From NCBI GenBank assembly GCA_028564675.1, contig JAOVVO010000033.1, positions 1 through 64,000 of the forward strand: a stretch of DNA of 64,000 bases, written 5' to 3'. Positions within the stretch are counted from its first letter, which is position 1, and each line of letters opens with the position of its first letter. The notes under the pieces were generated by a model, which saw only the letters and a list, made by a program, of their open reading frames with translations, searched no databases and was not told the origin of the DNA. Below, piece by piece: positions 14,201 to 28,279 of this stretch. This DNA is from Onchocerca lupi (lineage: Eukaryota; Nematoda; Chromadorea; Rhabditida; Onchocercidae). Both the position numbers and the translations under genes were made by a program.

Positions 14201-17200
14201 ATATTTCATTTGAATAAAACGTTGACGATCAAATCTGAAAAGCACTCAAACTTCATTTTAATTTCACTACATCTATGCTAAAACCAAAAACCGAATTTGC
14301 AGATTATATTAGAGAAAAGTTATCAATTCACAACTGTTAATGAATTCATTTATTTATCAAACAAATTAATAAATAATGACATATATCCCAAAAAGCAATG
14401 GCTATCAAGCAATATGATAGTATCAACTGCATAAAATATAACAATGCTGAGCATGCCTTGTACATCCTGGAATTGGTTTCCACGTTGCACATTTGGCTGC
14501 GTCATATTCGAATAAACGATTAATCATAATGTTACCCGATGAAAGTGGTACCTCAAATAAAATGAAGACAAATACTCAAAATTGATAAAACCTGCCTTCT
14601 TCGAAATAAGAATCTTGATTAATTAAAAAAAAAAAAAAAAAAAATGATTCTTCCAGCTTTTTGGCTTTGTAGTGAAACAAGGCAAATCTGATCAAACAAA
14701 TATATTAGTTTCATTTAAAAGTATAAGTTCAAGAAATTTCTTCAAAAGTACTCGTTTCTAGGATCCAATTCAAAATGAAACCTACAAAAAACTCAAGTGG
14801 CGATATAACATCCAAATTTAGTGATTGTATCCTACTCACATGGACACCCAATTCACGATGTACACCACTACATGCGATACACACTAGTGCACCAATATTT
14901 GATAACCATTGCACATCTAGAAATTCCGTAACTGATTTTGTTTTTTCTCCAATGTATAAAATTAAAACAATTTTTTTTAAATTATTGACAAAAACCTCAA
15001 CTTGTTCGAAGACCAGAAAATCATTCTATGCAATATCTAAATTCGGTTATAGTAAACAACAAACCTTCTTTTGATGAGCAATCAGCACATATATTGTTAC
15101 CAGGAAGCTGCCGCACTTTCGCAATACACATTTTTCTTTGGTACAGTTCTGAAATGGTACCACTAGTATCGCCTTCATTTCCTTGAGGTGTTTCAGCTGA
15201 TAGCATTTTCGTTTTAACTCTTGTTATTTCTCGTTTTAATGCAAGCATCCATCTACAATTATTGATATGATTTTTATTTTGATTTCACTTTAATGGAAGC
15301 TAATCAAATTAATAATAAAAATTTTGATTTCGGAAAACTCGATTTAGTCCTATACCTCTTCGCATCAGTTTCTGAATCGGCTTGCAGATGATATGTCCTC
15401 TCACGACAATACAAATCAAAAGATTTCGGATCATCAACCGATGGTTTACAATCCGACACAAGTAGACTCAGCTTTGTTGGTGGTGTAGATTCCTTAAAAA
15501 AATACAGCAATGATAATATATATATGTTTGAATGCACTTCTTTTACTCTATCACAAATATTCTCCGATGTTCGCTTTATTTAGTGTTCATTATCATGTGA
15601 TCTCAAAATATCTGAGCTAAAAAAATCACGGGGAATTCGCGAGCCTAACAAGATAAGAAATTTTTTTAGGAAAATTAGAACTCAAAAAAATGAAAGAATG
15701 AAAAAAAAAAAAAAAAAAAAACTACATCAGAATGTGAAAGCCAGAAGTGCCCATCCTCAATACGGCAACGACGCTTTTGCCATTGTTTATGCAACTTCTT
15801 GTTACTTTTCTTGTACAAATAACCAGACTGAGTGAAATCAAGATCAGGAAAGAATGCTGTACTTGTGGCCAATTCACTTAATGAATCATTATCCATTAAA
15901 AGTGCATTGTTAGCACTGATTAAATTAATACCGGACAGACGGCTACCAATATTCAATGAATCACGCCCCGACGATCGACGTCCTGCAGAAAATATCATGA
16001 ATGCAATTATGTACTGCGAAAACAAATATAAAATGACACAATTCGTTAGCAGGTGTCAGGAAAAAACAACACTCTTTAAAAAATAGGAAAAAAAACCTTT
16101 TCTAAATAATATAAAATAGAAATCCAAAACTGTATCAACAAAAGTATTCCTATAAAAAACAAAGTGTCTATTTGTCAAAATAATCTCAAGTCTTTTTCAT
16201 ATTCACTTCATTTACCTGAGGTGCAACGTGCAAATTCACTATTCGCTTCCAACTGGTTTCTTAAATCCCAAAGTGTATTACGCTGGGCACATCGATTTGC
16301 ATTTCGTGTCATCATTCGCTCCTCCAACTTAGTCATATCTTGTCGGAAATCCTCATTTGCCCTCACTCGATTCATGTAATAGCTGGAAGTGAAGCTGTGA
16401 TACGGATTATGTAACTTATTTTGAAGATCAGAACAAAATCAAATTATGAAGATCTCTCAAGGATTGATAAGCATAATATGTAACTGAGATACTGCCCTCA
16501 ATCTTACAAAATTAAGCAGCTGATTTATCCAGAGACTTACATGTGGCATATAAAAATCAAATGAAAATGTAACTTACGAGTTTTGATTGCGAACAAGTTC
16601 CATGAAATGTCGTAACAACTGCGGACCTCGGCGATCTTCTATCGTGTCAACAGACATTAGGAACTAAATTTCATTATTTGATGTGGATTTCAAATAATTG
16701 ATGATTTAAACAAATATGACTATTTGAATACCAAATTTCCACTATCTTACAATAAGAAATGGTACATCTGGAACGATATCTAATTTTATAATTCATGAAA
16801 GCAAAGAATAGGTTTCCAATGAAGCACCACTATTTTAAAAAAGATGCAACTGCTGCGGATTTAAATTTCATTTTATCATCTTAAATTCGATTCCAATAGA
16901 GTTAATCCAACAAAACCGAAATAATTCACTGAAAGACAAGAATGATTTCTAGACACTAACTTTGCACAACTCATATTGTACCATAAGTCTTTCTCGTGTC
17001 AACTGTTCCGCCAGCTCACCATGACCCAACTGACTTCTGGTATAACCAGCATGCTGTAAAATGATAATTTTTTGAAAAAACACAGATATAAAAAAAAGTA
17101 GGAAATAAAAAAAAGAAAGAATACAAAGCGTTATGACCAAAATATGACATGTCATAAATGTTCCTAACACGATAATCCGATCATATGGAAATGAAGATAA

Positions 17201-18859
17201 TCATGCAAGCATCTAAGATCATGCATAGTAAAAAGTTTATCAAGTAAAGATCTACTGCAAACCCTTTTGTTATTCAATAAAGCCAACTTTTGCATGTTTT
17301 CTTGCATCAGCTTCAGCTTTCATATATTTATTTTCATAATCACGACATGATCGTTCCACTCCTCGATTGCGAATTTCACGTGCGATTTCCACTAATGTTA
17401 CGAATGGATTCACAATATTGCTTTGCCAGTTTCGCATTTGCAAATTCGTCAAATCAGCTTCATCCTTTAAATATCAAAATTAATTCTCCATGAACCGAAT
17501 GCACTCAAACTTTCAAAGCAAAATAAATGATAAATTTATGAAATTTCATGAACTTCATAGCAGAAATCACTGGAAAATTAGCTACACAAAAAAGTATTGA
17601 GATATTAACAATATTAAAAAAAAGAGATATTCATGAACTGCTAAAGATATTGCGCGAAAAATAACTTTATTAGAAAGATTCTAAATCGGAAACATAAAAA
17701 CTATACTTTAATATGGCACTCCATTTTCATGAGTATAACAGCGACATCAGATTCATATTGCGATTCCGATCTGGAGGTCCACTTGGTCGCGATCTTAAAG
17801 AAAGTTAACATTTTAAATGTTTATTGAAGATTTCGAGGTCTATTTATTCCATTTTATACATCAGTTCATTAACTTTCAAGTAGCGGTATATGAATGTACC
17901 TCTTTCGCAGCTTGTCCAAAAGCGAGAAGTTGCCTTGTAAGGATCACTAAGGTATCTTCCACTTCTTTTGCAACTTTACGCAGTCGCTCAAAATCCACCG
18001 CATAACCGTCAGCTTCTTCCACAATTTGCTGTGCCTAAAAACTTGAAAGATTTGTACGAGTTAAAATTTCTGAAAACTTTTCAGAAATTTAATTTTTTTC
18101 TGAAAAGTTTTCAGAAATGAACACATCCTCGCTTCAATAATACAATTAATATTCTTGAAGCAGAAATTAAGTCTAGCACCAAATATGACAAGTATACAGA
18201 CATTCATACACCTATATTTCCAGATTATTTCTTATTTAATGAGGTTATGTGCACAATTAGTAATAATTCAGTTTGCGATTTCCAATTAGCTATTGAAAAT
18301 TTCGCAACAATTGAAAGTGTTGAAACATTTAAAGTTTAACTAAATTTAACATACAAGTAATTAAATCTCATTGAAATATAAATAAAGGAGAATGTCAAGA
18401 AAAGTAAATTTTTTTTTCTTCTCCAAACCACTCAGGAACAACGTGAGCAGGACTAGCCATAGAATTAGACTCAACAAAAATTATAGGACCACTTAAATTA
18501 AAAGAAAAATAAAGACTAAACAAAACCAAAAAAAATAAAAGAAAATATCAAGACCATCCTTTAACCAAAAACCAGGGAAAAAATGAATCTTGTCATAATC
18601 CCCATGACAATACAATCCAGAACTAGAACCAGTAAAATGCAAAAAAAACAAATGAATAACAACAGTTGGTATTGGTTCTTTGTTGGGTGCTATACAATAT
18701 GGAGTGACATAAAAATAACTGAACACATACCTCAGCACGATATTCGACAATACGATTCCCAAAATTGGATGTTACGGGACTATCTAGATCGGCTTTCACA
18801 GAAGTCGTGAACGAGCTTAACATAGCTCCATAGCTTCCTTCACTTTCGCTTGCAATCAT
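8238..18859 (-). CDS. ASAP-type Arf GTPase-activating protein (BAR-PH-ArfGAP-Ank-SH3)
   Basis: Stimulates GTP hydrolysis on Arf proteins at membranes and links this to actin and focal-adhesion dynamics. The start at 18859 (MIASESEGSYG) is followed by SPVTSNFGNRI, like the SPTTSSF start of the ASAP BAR domain. BAR-helix exons occupy 18040-16200 (for example DYENKYMKAEADARKHAK). The PH domain is split over 15830-15725 (SGYLYKKSNKKLHKQWQKRR) and 15490-15360 (KSFDLYCRERTYHLQA). The ArfGAP zinc finger spans exons near 15110-14790, with CADC, 16 residues, then CIAC, and the arginine finger in SGVHRELG. Ankyrin-like sequence follows at 14.2-13.4 kb, then a long Ser/Thr/Pro-rich linker. A C-terminal SH3 is encoded by 8890-8765 (ALYDCKADNSDELSF) and an exon ending at 8238 (GVFPTTFVTFLS). 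This SH3 distinguishes it from ACAP and GIT. Linker exon limits are approximate. Confidence 0.9.
11191..11392. repeat. Diverged 112 bp tandem duplication inside an ASAP intron
   Basis: Two neighbouring copies, starting at 11191 and 11303, share the order TAATATTTTA, CTAAGC, GATAAAAT or CAATAAAAT, CATATTTT, a homopolymer A run and GAATTTGATAT. The period is 112 bp and the copies differ at many positions. It lies in non-coding sequence between linker exons of the ASAP gene. Confidence 0.8.
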
Positions 18860-21800
18860 TTTATCCTCACTTCATTTTTGAACGGATTACTTGAAAGATA
18901 ACCTGATGATATCCAATTATATAAAAGATTTAATTGTTAGAATTTGATCACCAGCTTTTCTCAAAATATAACAGGAGATAATGAACTCAGATGCTAACTT
19001 CGATGAATTCTTATATTAACTTGTTATTAATGAAATGTGTCTAAAATTAAAGATGAGAATGGCATACTTTATGTAATCGATTTATGAAATTAATAACAAG
19101 AATTAGATTAGAAATCAGTAAATTAATATAACAAACCTTGAAAACTGTTTTAAAACCGAAATATAGCAACGCAGCAACATTATTTTGGCATCAAACTATA
19201 CTTGATGACTAATCCTGCCTATCATTTCGGCAAAATAATGTTAATTTAGTCAGTGATTAATCCAAAGCAATCTGAAAACACAGCAGGAATCCGTCATCTG
19301 TTAAAATACGATATTATCAACACAATAATTTTTTCTTTTCAATAATGTCCTTTGCTTTACTCAGATTTAACTTGAAAAAAACTTTCCAAAACAGTTTAAT
19401 ACCTCGCATGACTTTTTATTCAGCATATCTCATTTTAATAGACAAACCAAATTTCACAAATTCTATGGAAAAGTAAAATTGTTAAATTGTATAAACGACA
19501 ACCACTTCTCAGAGTAGCCAACGAGAAAACACCGCCGCAAATTACTTCATTATTTGAACACTTCAACAGAAAAGCATAAATCGGGCTAATAACTACCTGA
19601 AGAGTTGAAGCTTATAATTCTTTCCTTCCTCTCTTTTCTCTTAAGTAGGTCGTCGCCTTATTTGCTGCTAGAAATATAAACTGATATTCGTTGAGTATTT
19701 TCAAAATCTGAAATGAAAATCTGATGCTCAATTGAATAACTGAATTAACTGATGTGACATTGTGTCAAATTGTCTTAAATTGGTACGCTACTATTTAATT
19801 GAATTGGACTACATCGACAAGATTTAGAGTCGATAGATTATCCCGTGATAAAACTTTACACAAATCAACTTATAATATCAGCTTTTGATAACACTTCGAA
19901 ATAGATTGAGTCTAGCCTGGGTCCCATCAAAATATAAAGCATAGAAAAGTTGAGATTCACCGACTACAGCAATCTGGAATAACAATTGTTTGCAACAGGT
20001 AATGCATTAATTGTTGCAAAACAATATTTGCACCATAATTACTTACAAATTTAAATTAAACAATAATGTTGATAGGAAAAATGGCATAAAATCCAAAAGA
20101 ATAGAAACTTCGCGATGTATTTTGATAACTGAAGATTTCTCTGTTGCTATTCCCTTCAAAATGATTAACATTTATCTTCTACCCTCCTTGATCTTAGGAC
20201 TTTCCCTCTTAGTTTTTATAGGAGAAGAGAGGGTAGACTACTATCGCAAATAAATCATAAATTAATATTTGGACATCCAGAATGGAGAAAATAGTGTTTT
20301 CAATTATGGTTATGGTTTAGGTTACCGGTTTCCGGCTTAATCTGGTTTCTAATTGAGAGCCAATTGGACTTTATTATTCAACAAAATAAATGAAAAACTT
20401 TGAAAGACCAATTTTCTAGGCTGAAATACAAGCCAAACGAAGACAACTATAGAGCTGTAGTGGAGACCAACACCATCCAAAAGTGTTTAATTTGAATAGC
20501 TGGTCTATCATGTGCTCTCAGTGTCCTAAAGGTTTTCCAGAAGGCGAAGGAGCATCATCCATGTACTTCCAAAAATTCTTAATTTTAAAAACAAGAGAGA
20601 AAATTGATAAATCTATCTAATGATTCATGCATCTTAAACTGAGTGACTCATCATGTCCAGTGCTGCTTTATGATGTATCACTTATAAAAAATTTGAAAAG
20701 TAGCATGTACTTAATAAAAGAGAACTCCCAAATGATGTGATGGAAAGATTAAAGATTATGGCGTTAGGATGGATCAATAATGATTGGATCCTCAATATCT
20801 AAAATATTTCAAAATCTGGGTAATAGGTATTCTCTCCGAACATGGTCTTTAATTTAGTGAATCCTATTTGAAAATGGACGAATTGATCATCGTTAGAGAT
20901 GAGATATGATGATATCGTTGATAAATATGCAGTGTGATAGCGCAACGATGTTTGCACCTGCCTTGCAGCACAGTCATGCTGCCACTGTGATATGCATTAT
21001 TCATCGCATTCATTTTTTTTCATTTTTAAAATATAAATCTTTCAAAAGGATCAGTTATTTGTGAGTTAAGTTAACTGACCTGTAGTTATAAGTTATTTGT
21101 AAATCATAAATTAGGTTATCCCTAAAGTTACATCAAATTAGGTATTAATGAAGAAAACTTATAATTCTTGTAAGTCTTTATGGTATTATTTTAAATGATA
21201 CTTCTCATCACGAATCATCTCTTCCAATACTCCTAAATTCTAGAATTCCTGGTTGGATCAATAATTTTCATTTCACACTGTCTAAAGGATTTAGGAAATG
21301 TGTCTTCCATTTTCATTTTATCAGTCGAAAGAAAAACTACATGATAGAGATATTGAATTAGATTATCCGAAGAAGATTGCTACTTATTTCACTCAATAAT
21401 CTCAAAGATCGCGAAATCTAAACATTTATTGGACGCTATCTAGTCGCAGAAGACATATAATGTAAATGACAGCGAATAAATCAACGTGTATCACAAAATA
21501 GTTACTTAAAAAGTAGTCAAATCACGCGATCAATAATAGAGTGCAGTGTCATGATACACTACATAACTTCATTTTCATCGAGAATTCCATACTGGAACGT
21601 TGGAGTTTATCCAGCTCTTCTTGTTCCTTTTATCTGTTTTTCAAATGTTTGTGTTTCAATGTTACAATGTTTCCCATCGGTAATTGTATGGAAGTACGCG
21701 ATCTTACACAATGACTCATCAAAAAGTGCCATACGATATCAATCATCGCATTTAATAAGCGTTTTATGGTGAGTGTGGATGTGTTGGTACCATGTCATGT

Positions 21801-24396
21801 GATTGAAATGTTGGTAGCAATGCCATGTGACGGAAGTATTGATCCATTTCATGTGATGGAAATACTGGTATCATGTCATGAGAAATGTTGGTACCACGCT
21901 ATATGACGGAAGTGTTGGTACCATGTCATATAAAAAAATATTGATATCAAATGCCACGAAAGTATTAATATTAATACTATGCACGGTCGTAATAAAGCAT
22001 TAAAAATATCGATTTTTCAACAAAGTAAACATAAAAGACCAAAAGGAAGCTTATTCAATAAATAAATTTGTGTAATTGGAGACAGAGTATGGGATAACAA
22101 AGATTGGAAGCTGTTTGAATGGGTAAATTGATTAGAGCGCAAGCAATGCGACACAAATTAAAAGATTTCTGCTTCACTATTATCCATGGCTTCTAGTGGA
22201 AATCAAAAATGCAGTCGTTGAAAAATGCTATTTATGAGAATCTATTAAAATATTACCCTTAAAATAAAATAATTCGCTACCTGAATATAATCAAATTGGA
22301 AAGTAAGAAAATAAAATTCAGTATTGATCAAAGCTAAAGGTTGCAATCTCTAGAACGAATTATTAAAACAGGTGATTTATTCTCATCATCTTGACTTACG
22401 ACTGAATCGATAAGACTAATAAATAAAATGAAGTAATTGACAAATAATTAAATTTGATGAAAAAAAAAAATCAGTTCTAGCAAGTTTTCATATGCATATA
22501 TTGAATAGTTTCCTAATGTTAAAATCGAAAGCGAGAAAAGAAGCACACATGCGGAAAATGTTCCATATATCACTAACAGTTATTGTAAATTATTTGCCCG
22601 TATTTCAACCATTCAACAGAATTGTCCAAAGTCTTCATCTTTTTTATTGATCATTATAATAGAATGCGATGACTCATACGAAGTATTGACGATGCCATAA
22701 CTAATTTATGAAAGATACGTGAACTTTTTGCAATCCAATAAATCACTCCGAATGATGTTTCATGATAAATACATCATTCTTACAATAGAAAAATTTGAAT
22801 TCCAATTTCTACATTATATTAAAACCTTACAATGTTTTAAGAAATTCTCTTCCATGAATCATGTTCTTAGAAATCCGTACAAACTTGCCCAAAAAAAAAA
22901 AGATGGAAATTCTTTAAGAGAAAGTAAATTTTAAGTAAACTGGTCCATAAACTATGTCCCCAGTTATATAGTATTAATCAAGATAACAATCGCATGAGCT
23001 GAGTATAACATGTCACGATACCATTAAATTGTGTTATACATGATAAATGAGCATAACATCACCTTACTGTTGAGAATGTAAACCGTTTACAATATCAATA
23101 ATGTTACAACTGTCGCAAGTGACAAAATCATGAAATTGCAAGTCGCAAGTGACGGAGTTCGTAACAAAATCATGAAATCAATCGACTGCCAATTCACAAA
23201 CATTGTGCTTTCACATGCCGTTGCTAGTCAGAACAATGTCTTTGCATAACTTCAGTGAATTATGACAAATGCATGATCTCTTGCTAGAAGTTGCCTTTCT
23301 CTTTCATTCATTTCAGATACCGGTACATGACAAGATTAGTAACACTATTTTAAATTCACAAGACTTCTGTATATGTCTCTAAATAGTAAAAGGATGATTG
23401 AACTTTGATAGGTGATTTGCAAAATTATGTATTACTGGTAATCAGCAAAATATGAAATAAATTCTGACAAAGATATAACAAAGAAAATTCCAGTATGTTT
23501 AATACTCCAGTAATACACGTATTGTTCAATCATAAAAATCTGATGAGAGACAATTATCAAAATATAATCATATCTGGTCATGAAGATTGCAGCTATTGCA
23601 AATTCATACAGGCAATAAAAAATATAAATCCTATTTCCCGAATGAATGCATTAATGTCAACATCATTTGTCTTCCAATACAACGAATCCATTAATAATAG
23701 AAATTAATTTTTAAATAATACAAAAAATTTAAAACAAGATCTTTTGTAAACAAATGAAAAGAAAAATTATTGGTATAACGAGGTAAGCCAGCATATTGCG
23801 AAATGTTGCTACGCAAACGCAATGTCAAGACTTGACCTCTGCTTCTTTTTCAAAATTCACCAAATTAAAACACAGCTGATTCTTCTTCAATAAGCAAGGT
23901 ATTCGTAATTTTCTGTTTTATTCTGTCTCTTTTCTCTTGAATTAATTCATAATCTTTTTTCTTCACAATTCCAGCAAATAATATACACGAGATTTTATCG
24001 CAACAAATAGCCCTAAATAAAAATTTTCGAATAAAAACAAAAAACTTGGATTTCTGCTTGGTAAAAAAAAAGTAGTATCTTTGAAGAAAAATAAATTAGT
24101 CAAATTACTATTTTCAGAAAAAAATAAAATATAATTAATTGAAAAAGAGCTAAATGCAAATTATTGAAAACGTAAATTTCATAAAAATAGATAAATCAAG
24201 AAATTCTAAGAAACTGAGATCAGCCCAACATATTACGAAAACCATGATCCTAAATGTCTGATAATCGAAAAATGGGATCATAATTTTATAATATTATCTT
24301 GAAGTTTTGAATCACGAATTTCCAATCCAAAATATACTACGACGCTGTTTTATCCCTGTAATAAAACAAATAAATTGGAATCTCGAAGTTTACAAA
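18860..24396. other. 5.5 kb gene-poor region between ASAP and the histone deacetylase
   Basis: This is the largest gap in the window. It should contain the ASAP promoter on the left and the histone deacetylase 3' UTR on the right. Open frames are short (about 60-80 codons), isolated and without recognisable motifs. The one structured element I see is the minisatellite at 21779-21965. No tRNA-like or SL-RNA-like sequence was recognised. Confidence 0.6.
21779..21965. repeat. Degenerate ~27 bp minisatellite, about seven units
   Basis: Units begin TGTTGGTACCATGTCATGTG or close variants (TGTTGGTAGCAATGCC, TATTGATCCATTTCA, TACTGGTATCATGTCA, TGTTGGTACCACGCTA, TGTTGGTACCATGTCA, TATTGATATCAAATGCC). 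Unit length varies from 23 to 28 bp and each is followed by a purine-rich GGAAA or GGAAG tail. It lies in intergenic DNA. An in-frame protein repeat is unlikely because unit lengths are not multiples of three. Confidence 0.85.
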
Positions 24397-27300
24397 ATAT
24401 TAGTAATAATTTTATGATTTGATTTGTTTAAATTTCCTTTCGTCCCTTTCTATCACCAATAATTCTGACCACTTTTCCGTCTGTATTTGAATTAAAAAAT
24501 TCAGTTATGCAGGCCGCAAAATATTTACAGTAAATAATCAAGACTTTTAAGTAATAAACAACTACCAGTAGCGTTAGAATAACCGAGACGAATATTGTAT
24601 ATGATAGCACAGAGCTTTTTATTTTCATGACGATGGAAGATCATCTCAGAAAATAAAAAAGAAAATATTAAATAAAACAAAAGATAGATATACCTCCATT
24701 TTTGGCTTCTTTGCTATTTCAGCTTCTCCCGTCTCAGTTTCTGATCCGGAACGTTTGAAAGACTGTTCATTTCGTATATCACCACCTTCTTTCTCATTAT
24801 CATAAAATTCACCCTGGTCTTCAATAGATGCATCCATCATAGTATCTAAAATATTTCCTAGAAACATCGTTTAATATAAAATGTAAGACTTCATACTATT
24901 AAGATTGTCTTACGGTGTTGCCGGACATCAGGATTAGCATTGTCACGATCAGCTTCCTCGGCATTAAGATATTTTGTAGTAAAAGATTCATCGCCGATTG
25001 GCTGCATTTGCACACTTGGAACATGTGGCAAATGTCGCAAGTTCTCCATTACTCCTTCCCTTAAACATTTTTTGAGTATATTGCAGATGAAACATGCTCG
25101 AAACTGTAGAATTATCTTCCAACAAAATATTTGTTCAAGGTATTGCAAAAAGTGTTCGGAACATTCTCAGTACTATGAACTTACTGTATTTTCTTTAAAA
25201 ATTCAGGGGTGTTCTCATTATTAGCATTTGAAGGATCGATGTGAAGCCGATAATGTGGTCCGAAATATTCGAAATAATCGTTATATGGAAGATCTGCAAA
25301 ATTACTTCAGTCATTTTATCGTAATGAATTACAAGAGATTTATTACAGTGAATTTTAATAGTATTATACTGGGAGATCTGGAAGATAATTCCAAGTATCA
25401 GTAGTATCCTTGCAATCATGGATTTGTTATATCAATGTAAAGTTCTCATTCAGAATTTCGGTAATTAAACGTGAACATACCGTCAGAGACTTCCATATCA
25501 ACAGCAATTGACGTCTCATAAGTCCAGCACCGAGCTACATTTCTAGGTGTGTAACCGCCACCACCCAACATCATTAGCGGAATATGTCGTTCACGGAAGA
25601 ATCGAGCACAAGCACCATGGCCTGAACGGAATTCTATGAAAATGTATTTCGTGAGATCGAGAATAAAAATGCTGTTTTCTTTGTGGAGATAGCTAGATGA
25701 ACAGCACTCTCTCAGGTAAAGTGAAGATGTAACATAGAAAAATATGATATTAACATAAAAATCATGCTTCAATCTTACCTCTTAAAGTAAGATTGAAGGT
25801 GCCTAGGCGATCGCCGTTCAATGAATCGGCTCCATTCTGCAAAACTACAGCACAAGGCTGGAATGTTTCCATAACTCTCTCCATGACCTGTAACACAAAA
25901 AAGATAACTTATTAAGTGGAAGATTAAAAACAGTCACAGATGCTCACAAAATCTGCGGTATTTGCAAAGAGAAAATTCAATTTCAAAGATTATTAACATA
26001 TGCATTGCTTTTTAGTTGTGGTAAAGCTTTGTCTGATCTAACAACAACTCTTTCTTCTCTCCCCATCCCTCCCAATTTTTAGCATATTCTGGAAGTGAAC
26101 AAACAAAAAAATTTCATCTTAAGTTTCGATTAAGCGAGTATTGTGCATTGCACTGTTCTCTGATATTAAATAAAATTTACCGGAACAAATATGCTTTGAT
26201 ACGACTCATCAGTAATACCATCTCTCAGAGGTACATTAACTGCATAATACTTTCCTCTCCCAGCACCAATATCTTTTAATTCTCCCGTTCCTGGGAAAAA
26301 ATCACCATATTTATGAAAAGAACATGTCATCACCCGATCTGTAGTATAGAATGCCTCCTCAACACCATCACCATGATGCACATCGATATCAACATAAAGC
26401 ACTCTAAAATCAACTGAATTTTAAAATCAAATAGCAGTAAGTGAACTCAAAAAACAGATGTTATCATCCATCCGATAAAAAAAGAATGGTTCGAAATATT
26501 AAATCGCTTTTTAAACTATAATATACCGCAATGCATGTTTCTGCTATCGAATTTTATCCGTATCATTATCTAAAGCAGAATTCACCATATAGGTGTATGT
26601 CATTTTGAAAATAACATAATCCAGTTCAGACAATCAAAATTTTTTTCATTTCAAAACATTCGTAAGTTTCAATAGCTATGTAACATCAATGTGTAAATAT
26701 AGAAATGAACAAATTTTAAAAGTAATGGTGTTTTTGTTTCTAACTGACTTGATAAATTATTGTTCAGGAAAAGATTGAATCTTTAGCATATATTTCATAA
26801 TATTATAAAATTTGAGTTATCCTGATGCTTCAAAGTATCATTTTTCACCACATAAATAAATATGATAATATCAATAAAAACGCAACTTTTAAAATCCAAA
26901 AAGACCTACCTTTTGTGATATTTGAGAAGTTCGAGGATACCCAAAACAATATCATTTGTGTAACAAAAACCACTGGCTTCACTCTTTTTTGCATGATGCA
27001 AACCTCCCATCCAGTTTATTGCTATATCGGCTTTTCGCTTGTTCAGTTTTACTGCAGCAGCTATAAAAATACTAAAATAACAAACAGTAGAAAATAATTC
27101 AATTTCCGAACCAGATACATCTTTATTAAATATGCTTTTAATTCGGATAACTTAACATACCTAAAGATCCACCGCATGAGAGTTGACAAAACTCAAATAA
27201 GCCATCGAAAACTGGACAATCTTCACCAACGTTAACTAAAACGATGCTGATCTGTTTGCAAGAAAAAGAAAACTTTTCTTTTTTTCCACAGCATATTTTG

Positions 27301-28279
27301 ATTAAAACACTTTTTTTTCCGAAACTAATTCTTATTACGTCAGAGTTTTCTGTTGTGAAAAGAACTCCAAAACAATAACGAAGTAAATCAAATAGTATAA
27401 ATCTACAATTTACATTTCAACATTTGTTTGTTGAATTGTTTCAAGTTATCCGGTGTAGCTGTTCGCAAAAACATCATATATTCATTTGTATGAAATCGTG
27501 TCATTTCTTCAAATGTTGCTGGGAATGGACGCTAAAAATGCTTGATTAAGAATAATTTTGCTATTTTCAGAATCTCTTGTAAATAATAATGAATATTCTA
27601 ATTTTGCATTTTTCCAAGTCAAAAACCTCATCCTCTATAATCTCGCAATTTTCACAAGAGTTGGACAAAGATTGTAATCGAATCTTTTAGTCTTTCTAAT
27701 CTTATTAATATTATTGCTCATATTTTTCGAAAATATAATTAAAGGATGATGAGTCACTAAAAAAGAAAATTAAACATACATAAACTTCCAGATTTCTGTA
27801 AATGCCATAATTAAGTAAGAGGTGATGAGTCATTCGAATACGATGAGGCTTCATCACATGACCTTGTCCATAATAATAATTTCCAACGTTCGCTGCAGTA
27901 ACATATCAATTCAAAAAACTAATTCACAAACCAGTTGAACCAATTCAAAAAATTTCAAGGATAATCTTTGAATAGAATTTACAATAAAATCGAACTATCT
28001 TACACGTAATCGTATCTAACACCCAGCAATCAATCACAGATCAACAGAAAATCGATATTAACATTACCTTCACGTTGTCAAAAATCAATATCAATCAATG
28101 TTCGATTTTCAAAATTAGAAAGCAATGAAAAAATCAAGAGAAGCCACAAGAATAAGTTTTAAGATGAAGTCCTAGATTCTTGAAATTAATTTATGAGAAA
28201 TCAAAAATGAATAACATTTTGTACCGTCATAGTAATAAGCGACACGACGTTTACTATGGTCTTGTACTGACATCGGCAT
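24397..28279 (-). CDS. hda-1: Class I histone deacetylase, HDAC1/2 type
   Basis: Zinc-dependent nuclear lysine deacetylase; catalytic subunit of Sin3-, NuRD- and CoREST-type repressor complexes in animals. The start at 28279 gives MPMSVQDHSKRR followed by VAYYYD, joined in phase to NVGNYYYGQGHVMKPHRIRM (exon near 27892). Further exons give RPFPATFEEMTRFH, then NWMGGLHHAKKSEASGFC (27065-26900; active-site His pair), VLYVDIDVHHGDGVEEAF (26402-26182; zinc-binding Asp and His), GADSLNGDRLG (25885-25785; zinc-binding Asp) and MMLGGGGYTPRNVARCW (25638-25484; catalytic Tyr). YFEYFGP-YRLHIDPSN and an acidic tail with KKPKME (ending near 24693) follow. A small last exon near 24479-24397 is likely but its frame is uncertain. 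Odd point: the family's LQCGADSL reads LQNGADSL. DPH2 lies upstream on the same strand. Confidence 0.95.

Noticed and set aside
23495..23707. 70-codon open frame with a CSYC pair, glutaredoxin-like at a glance
   Set aside because: A single CxxC in a short isolated frame, without the rest of a thioredoxin fold and without neighbouring exons, is not enough.
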